From: JAAEUB01 sp964550345
GTDB taxonomy: Bacteria; Pseudomonadota; Alphaproteobacteria; Rhodobacterales; Rhodobacteraceae
Direction of reading: 5' to 3'
Assembly (NCBI GenBank): GCA_964550345.1
Contig: CAZJYZ010000001.1
Span: 62,001-126,000 of the forward strand
Length of the DNA: 64,000 nucleotides
Positions 61,701-64,000 of the stretch are shown piece after piece. The notes beneath the pieces were generated by a model, which was not told where the DNA came from, did no database searches, and saw nothing but the letters and a program-made list of their open reading frames with translations. The first letter of the stretch is position 1, and every line of letters begins with the position of its first letter. Made by a program: the position numbers and the translations under genes.

Positions 61701-62157
61701 GCTGGCCAGCCAGAATAAGTTGCCCCACCGGCCCATTAGCCCCACCGGTCAGGCAGATCAGCCCCTCACTATGCGCCGAAAGCTCCTCCAGCGTGATCTG
61801 AGGCAGGGCACCGTCGCTTTTCAGATAAAGGCACGAATTAAGCTTCATAAGGTTCAGATAGCCGTCCCGCGATTGCGCAAGTAGCACTAGTGGCGCAGGG
61901 TCGCGCGGGCGACTGCCGGGCGGGGCCGGGTCAAAGGTCAGGTCAATCTGGCAACCGACAATTGGCTGAACCCCCTCACCTGCCAGTTTCTCAGAGAACT
62001 CCAGCGCCGCGAACATGTTGTTTGTGTCGGTCAGAGCCACGGCCCGCATCCCCGAACGGGAGCACAGACCCGCAAGTTTTTTGACCGGTACAGCGCCTTC
62101 CAGCAGCGAATATTCGGAATGCAGGCGCAGGTGAATGAATCGGACAGGTTGGGTCAT
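58711..62157 (-). CDS. dnaE: DNA polymerase III alpha subunit (replicative DnaE1)
   Basis: 1148 residues. PHP domain (FIHLRLHSEYSLLEGAV, about 6-300), then the palm with PVGPGRGSGAGSLVAYAL and PDFDIDFCMERREEV (catalytic Asp pair). GYSLGGADLLRRAMGKK lies in the fingers. A helix-hairpin-helix, an OB fold (VAGRQERKSARGNRFAFAQLSD) and a C-terminal tau-binding region follow. Length matches replicative DnaE, not error-prone DnaE2 (about 1050). Confidence 0.96.
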   Translation of the reverse strand: MTQPVRFIHLRLHSEYSLLEGAVPVKKLAGLCSRSGMRAVALTDTNNMFAALEFSEKLAGEGVQPIVGCQIDLTFDPAPPGSRPRDPAPLVLLAQSRDGYLNLMKLNSCLYLKSDGALPQITLEELSAHSEGLICLTGGANGPVGQLILAGQQDKAAALLDNLQVAFADRLYIELQRHPGDAGLPEGEQTCERAFIEFAYARDLPLVATNNVHFPESDLYEAHDALLCIADGAYVDQQEARRRLTPQHYFKSQQEMVTLFADLPEAVENTVEIARRCAFKVEKHDPILPRFADDEVVELRRQAEAGLKERLAVIPHAAPVEEYEQRLEFELGIIEGMGFPGYFLIVADFIKWAKDEDIPVGPGRGSGAGSLVAYALTITDLDPLRYSLLFERFLNPERVSMPDFDIDFCMERREEVITYVQKKYGREKVAQIITFGALLSKAAVRDVGRVLQMPYRQVDRLSKMIPVEGVKPVSIEKALADEPRLRDAARAEEVVDRLLTYAQQVEGLLRNASTHAAGVVIGDRALDELVPLYQDPRSDMPATQFNMKWVEQAGLVKFDFLGLKTLTVIQNALDLLKERNVQIDIGAIPLDDDKTYELYSSAKTVAVFQVESSGMMDALRRMRPTCIEDIVALVALYRPGPMENIPTYCEVKNGQRDLESLHPLIDHILEETQGIIVYQEQVMQIAQEMAGYSLGGADLLRRAMGKKIAEEMAKERPKFVEGSLANGVEKKKAMEVFDLLEKFANYGFNKSHAAAYAVVSYQTAWLKANHPVEFMAGVMNCDIHLTDKLGVYAEEVKRNLEIEIVPPCVNRSTEHFSVSEGRVVYALGALKNVGVEAMKLITEGRGRKPFSTLFDLARRVDLKRIGKRPMEMLARAGAFDVLDKNRRRVFDSLDGLVSYSAAIHEQRASDQVSLFGEAGEDLPEPRLSPVDDWLPGERLAEEHKAIGFYLSGHPLDDYLPALKRKGVMTLEEVREAAERAPMVAKMAGSVAGRQERKSARGNRFAFAQLSDPTGLYEITIFSDVLEKARDHLEAGANVVVQVEANLEADQLKLLARSVTPVDNVVADAGGMALKLFLDNVSALSPVASLLERARETAKNVRPGSVTLCLLDPTLPGEVDLDLGQEFVLNPQIKGALKSLPGVLDIEEI

Positions 62158-62513
62158 GCGGCAAAGCTACCCGAGCATCACGCCAGAGAAAACGGCGAAT
62201 TTGACGAAAAATTTACTCTCTGCTGAAAACGCACAAAACACTGCTAGGAAGCGGCGCATTCCGCATGGACCACTTCAAGTCAAAGTACCGGAGGCAAAGG
62301 ATTTTTAGGTAACAAAACGCGCACCTCCCCTCCTAATTTCGCAATCTCCTCTCATCCCTGTTGATGCTTGGCAAATATTTCGTCGTGAAAAAAAATCTTG
62401 CCAGAACGTAAAATCTCGCCTTAGCATGAAGGCTGACCAATCCCGCGCGCTTTCTACGCCGCATCGAAGGCGCGCATAAGGGGGACGAGATTGGTAACGC
62501 GGCGGATGAATTC
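62158..62513. other. Gene-free region between dnaE and xdhA
   Basis: 356 bases separating divergent dnaE and xdhA. It is A/T-richer than the flanks, with runs such as GAAAAAAAATC near 62390. I see no convincing ORF, RNA gene or strong promoter pair; it must hold both promoters. Confidence 0.5.
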
Positions 62514-63890
62514 ATGAACATAACGTTTCTTCTCAATGGAGAGACCGTGGAGCTGACTGCTGTCGAGCCGACCCGTTCTGTGCTGGACTGGTTGCGCGAG
62601 GAACGTGGGTTGAAAGGCACCAAAGAAGGCTGCAATGAAGGGGATTGCGGCGCGTGCAGCGTCATGGTGGCAGATGCACAGGGCGTACGCGCACTGAATG
62701 CCTGCCTGTTGATGCTGGGTCAAATGCAAGGCAAGGCGCTGATCACGGTTGAGGGGCTCTCGGGGCCGGAAGGTGAACAGCATCCGGTGCAAAAAGCGCT
62801 GGTGGAATATCATGGCTCGCAATGCGGCTTCTGCACGCCGGGCTTTGCAACAACACTCGCCGCCGGGCACCTTAATGGCGAAGAGGATTTCGATACCTTG
62901 CTGGCCGGCAACCTGTGCCGGTGTACGGGATACGCTCCCATCATTCGCGCCGCCAAAGCCGCAATGGCTGACCCGGTGCCAGATTGGCTGAATGCAACCC
63001 GGATGGGCAAGGGTCCCACCGCAAGCAAGGAGGTGGCCCCGGCCATGCCGGGGTCGGCCGACGCGCTTGCCACCCTGCTGATGCAAAAACCCCATGCAAC
63101 TCTGGTTGCCGGTGGGACGGATGTAGGCCTTTGGCTAACCAAGGGTCTGAAGGATTTGCACGATGTGATCTTTCTGAGCGGAGTTTCAGACCTTGGTGGC
63201 GTGGTGGTGGATGAAGACGGCATTCATCTTGGTTCTGGTTTGACAATCGAGGGGTTTCGCAAAGCCATATCTGATCTTCACCCCCATTTCGCGGCCATGC
63301 TAAAACGCTTTGCCAGCGCTCAGATAAGGGGGGCGGCGACCCTTGGCGGCAACATTGCTAATGGCTCGCCCATCGGCGACACGCCGCCGCCGTTGATAGC
63401 CCTGAATGCGCGCCTGCATCTGAGGCGCGGTGAGGCGCGACGAAACATCCCGCTGGAAGACTATTTCGTCGCTTATGGCCGGCAAGACCTTGTGGCAGGA
63501 GAGTTCATCGAGGGCATCACCATCCCCCGGCAGCCGGACCGGCTGAAGGTCTATAAAGTTTCCAAAAGATTCGATCAGGACATATCTGCGGTTCTTGGCG
63601 CCTTTAGTATCGTCGTTGAAAACGGAATGGTGCAATCGGCCCGCATCGCCTTTGGGGGCATGGCCGCCACGCCCAGCCGGGCCGTTGAAGTTGAAAAATC
63701 GCTTCTGGGCCAGCAATGGAGCAGGGAAACTATCACGGCCGCAACGGCGTCATTTGCCACAGATTTCTCGCCAATCTCGGACGTGCGCGCCAGCTCCGAA
63801 TACAGGCTGGAGATCGCCCGCAATATGCTCACACGTGTCTGGCTGGAGGATCAGGGTGAAGTGGTTTCTGTCAGGGAGGTCAGCGCATGA
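62514..63890 (+). CDS. xdhA: Xanthine dehydrogenase small subunit XdhA
   Basis: 458 residues. N-terminal plant-type 2Fe-2S cluster (Cys40, 45, 48, 64), second 2Fe-2S cluster (CGFC at 104-107; CRC at 135-137), then the FAD domain from about residue 180 with VAGGTDVGLW and ASAQIRGAATLGGNIANGSPIGD. It passes electrons from the molybdenum site of XdhB to NAD+ while xanthine becomes urate. The stop overlaps xdhB by 4 bases. Confidence 0.95.
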   Translation: MNITFLLNGETVELTAVEPTRSVLDWLREERGLKGTKEGCNEGDCGACSVMVADAQGVRALNACLLMLGQMQGKALITVEGLSGPEGEQHPVQKALVEYHGSQCGFCTPGFATTLAAGHLNGEEDFDTLLAGNLCRCTGYAPIIRAAKAAMADPVPDWLNATRMGKGPTASKEVAPAMPGSADALATLLMQKPHATLVAGGTDVGLWLTKGLKDLHDVIFLSGVSDLGGVVVDEDGIHLGSGLTIEGFRKAISDLHPHFAAMLKRFASAQIRGAATLGGNIANGSPIGDTPPPLIALNARLHLRRGEARRNIPLEDYFVAYGRQDLVAGEFIEGITIPRQPDRLKVYKVSKRFDQDISAVLGAFSIVVENGMVQSARIAFGGMAATPSRAVEVEKSLLGQQWSRETITAATASFATDFSPISDVRASSEYRLEIARNMLTRVWLEDQGEVVSVREVSA

Positions 63891-64000
63891 GTGTCAAAGC
63901 CCCCCTGCCCCATGACAGCGCAGACCTGCATGTCTCAGGTGCCGCGCGCTATGTCGATGACATACCGGTCCCGGCCAATTGCCTGCATCTGGCCTTTGGC
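63887..64000 (+). CDS. xdhB: Xanthine dehydrogenase molybdopterin-binding subunit XdhB, 3' truncated by window edge
   Basis: Only 38 codons are inside: SVKAPLPHDSADLHVSGAAR continuing to YVDDIPVPANCLHLAFG, the N-terminus of the XdhB large subunit that carries the Mo cofactor. ATG 63887 overlaps the xdhA stop (ATGA). Confidence 0.9.
   Translation, partial: MSVKAPLPHDSADLHVSGAARYVDDIPVPANCLHLAFG

Overview
The window looks like ordinary chromosome from an alphaproteobacterium of the Rhodobacteraceae (Roseobacter-like) group. This is inferred from the sequence: a membrane-anchored cytochrome c divergent from pheA, a hisS-hisZ-hisG-prmA operon with short-form HisG, a DUF2794 gene, a VIT1/ferritin fusion (MbfA), SOS boxes of the alphaproteobacterial GTTC-N7-GTTC type, and fairly high G+C with frequent GTG/TTG starts. 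I see no tRNA, rRNA, CRISPR array, prophage or insertion sequence. One stable RNA, the 4.5S SRP RNA, lies at 20701-20800.

Layout. 1-9.5 kb: a cut-off EEP nuclease/phosphatase, a DUF5946 protein, tadA, rluB, two SDR proteins, hemF, rsmC, clpS, a HAD hydrolase and a penicillin-binding D,D-carboxypeptidase with a SPOR-like tail. 9.5-15.3 kb: a peptide ABC importer, yejABEF. 15.5-20.7 kb: cytochrome c, pheA, nudC and a CpdB-like metallophosphatase. 20.7-25.5 kb: ffs, an MBL-fold protein, dnaX, ybaB, recR. 25.5-37.8 kb: MarR, MFS, a DEAD-box helicase, asd, a CdsA-like/PlsC pair, carbonic anhydrase, a leucyl aminopeptidase with an NlpC/P60 peptidase, and paaI-paaK. 37.9-47.6 kb: PAP2, imuB, then a group that reads as a formaldehyde/nitric-oxide and iron stress neighbourhood (cytochrome c', class III alcohol dehydrogenase, ClpP-like protease, MbfA, AEC transporter, NnrS, S-formylglutathione hydrolase). 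47.7-53.8 kb: transporter, sulfurtransferase, aminotransferase, ferredoxin and small proteins. 53.9-62.2 kb: prmA-hisG-hisZ-hisS, slyX and the replicative polymerase dnaE. From 62.5 kb: xanthine dehydrogenase xdhA and the first codons of xdhB.

The most interesting signals are not whole new operons. (1) Two perfect LexA-type boxes: one controls an imuB that has no imuA or dnaE2 beside it; the other abuts a 120-residue ORF that is essentially only the C-terminal OB-fold of the error-prone polymerase DnaE2. (2) Two otherwise coding-looking genes are each cut by one in-frame TAA (24104-24106 and 32902-32904). (3) A structured repeat is present twice (16122-16177 and 27343-27458); the second copy fills a convergent intergenic region and supplies the TAA stop of both flanking genes. 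(4) A large folded element precedes the class III alcohol dehydrogenase. (5) An SDR lacks the catalytic Tyr/Lys and an MBL-fold protein lacks the HxH zinc ligands.

Limits: all calls come from reading the sequence and remembered family signatures. No database search, folding program or codon statistics were run.
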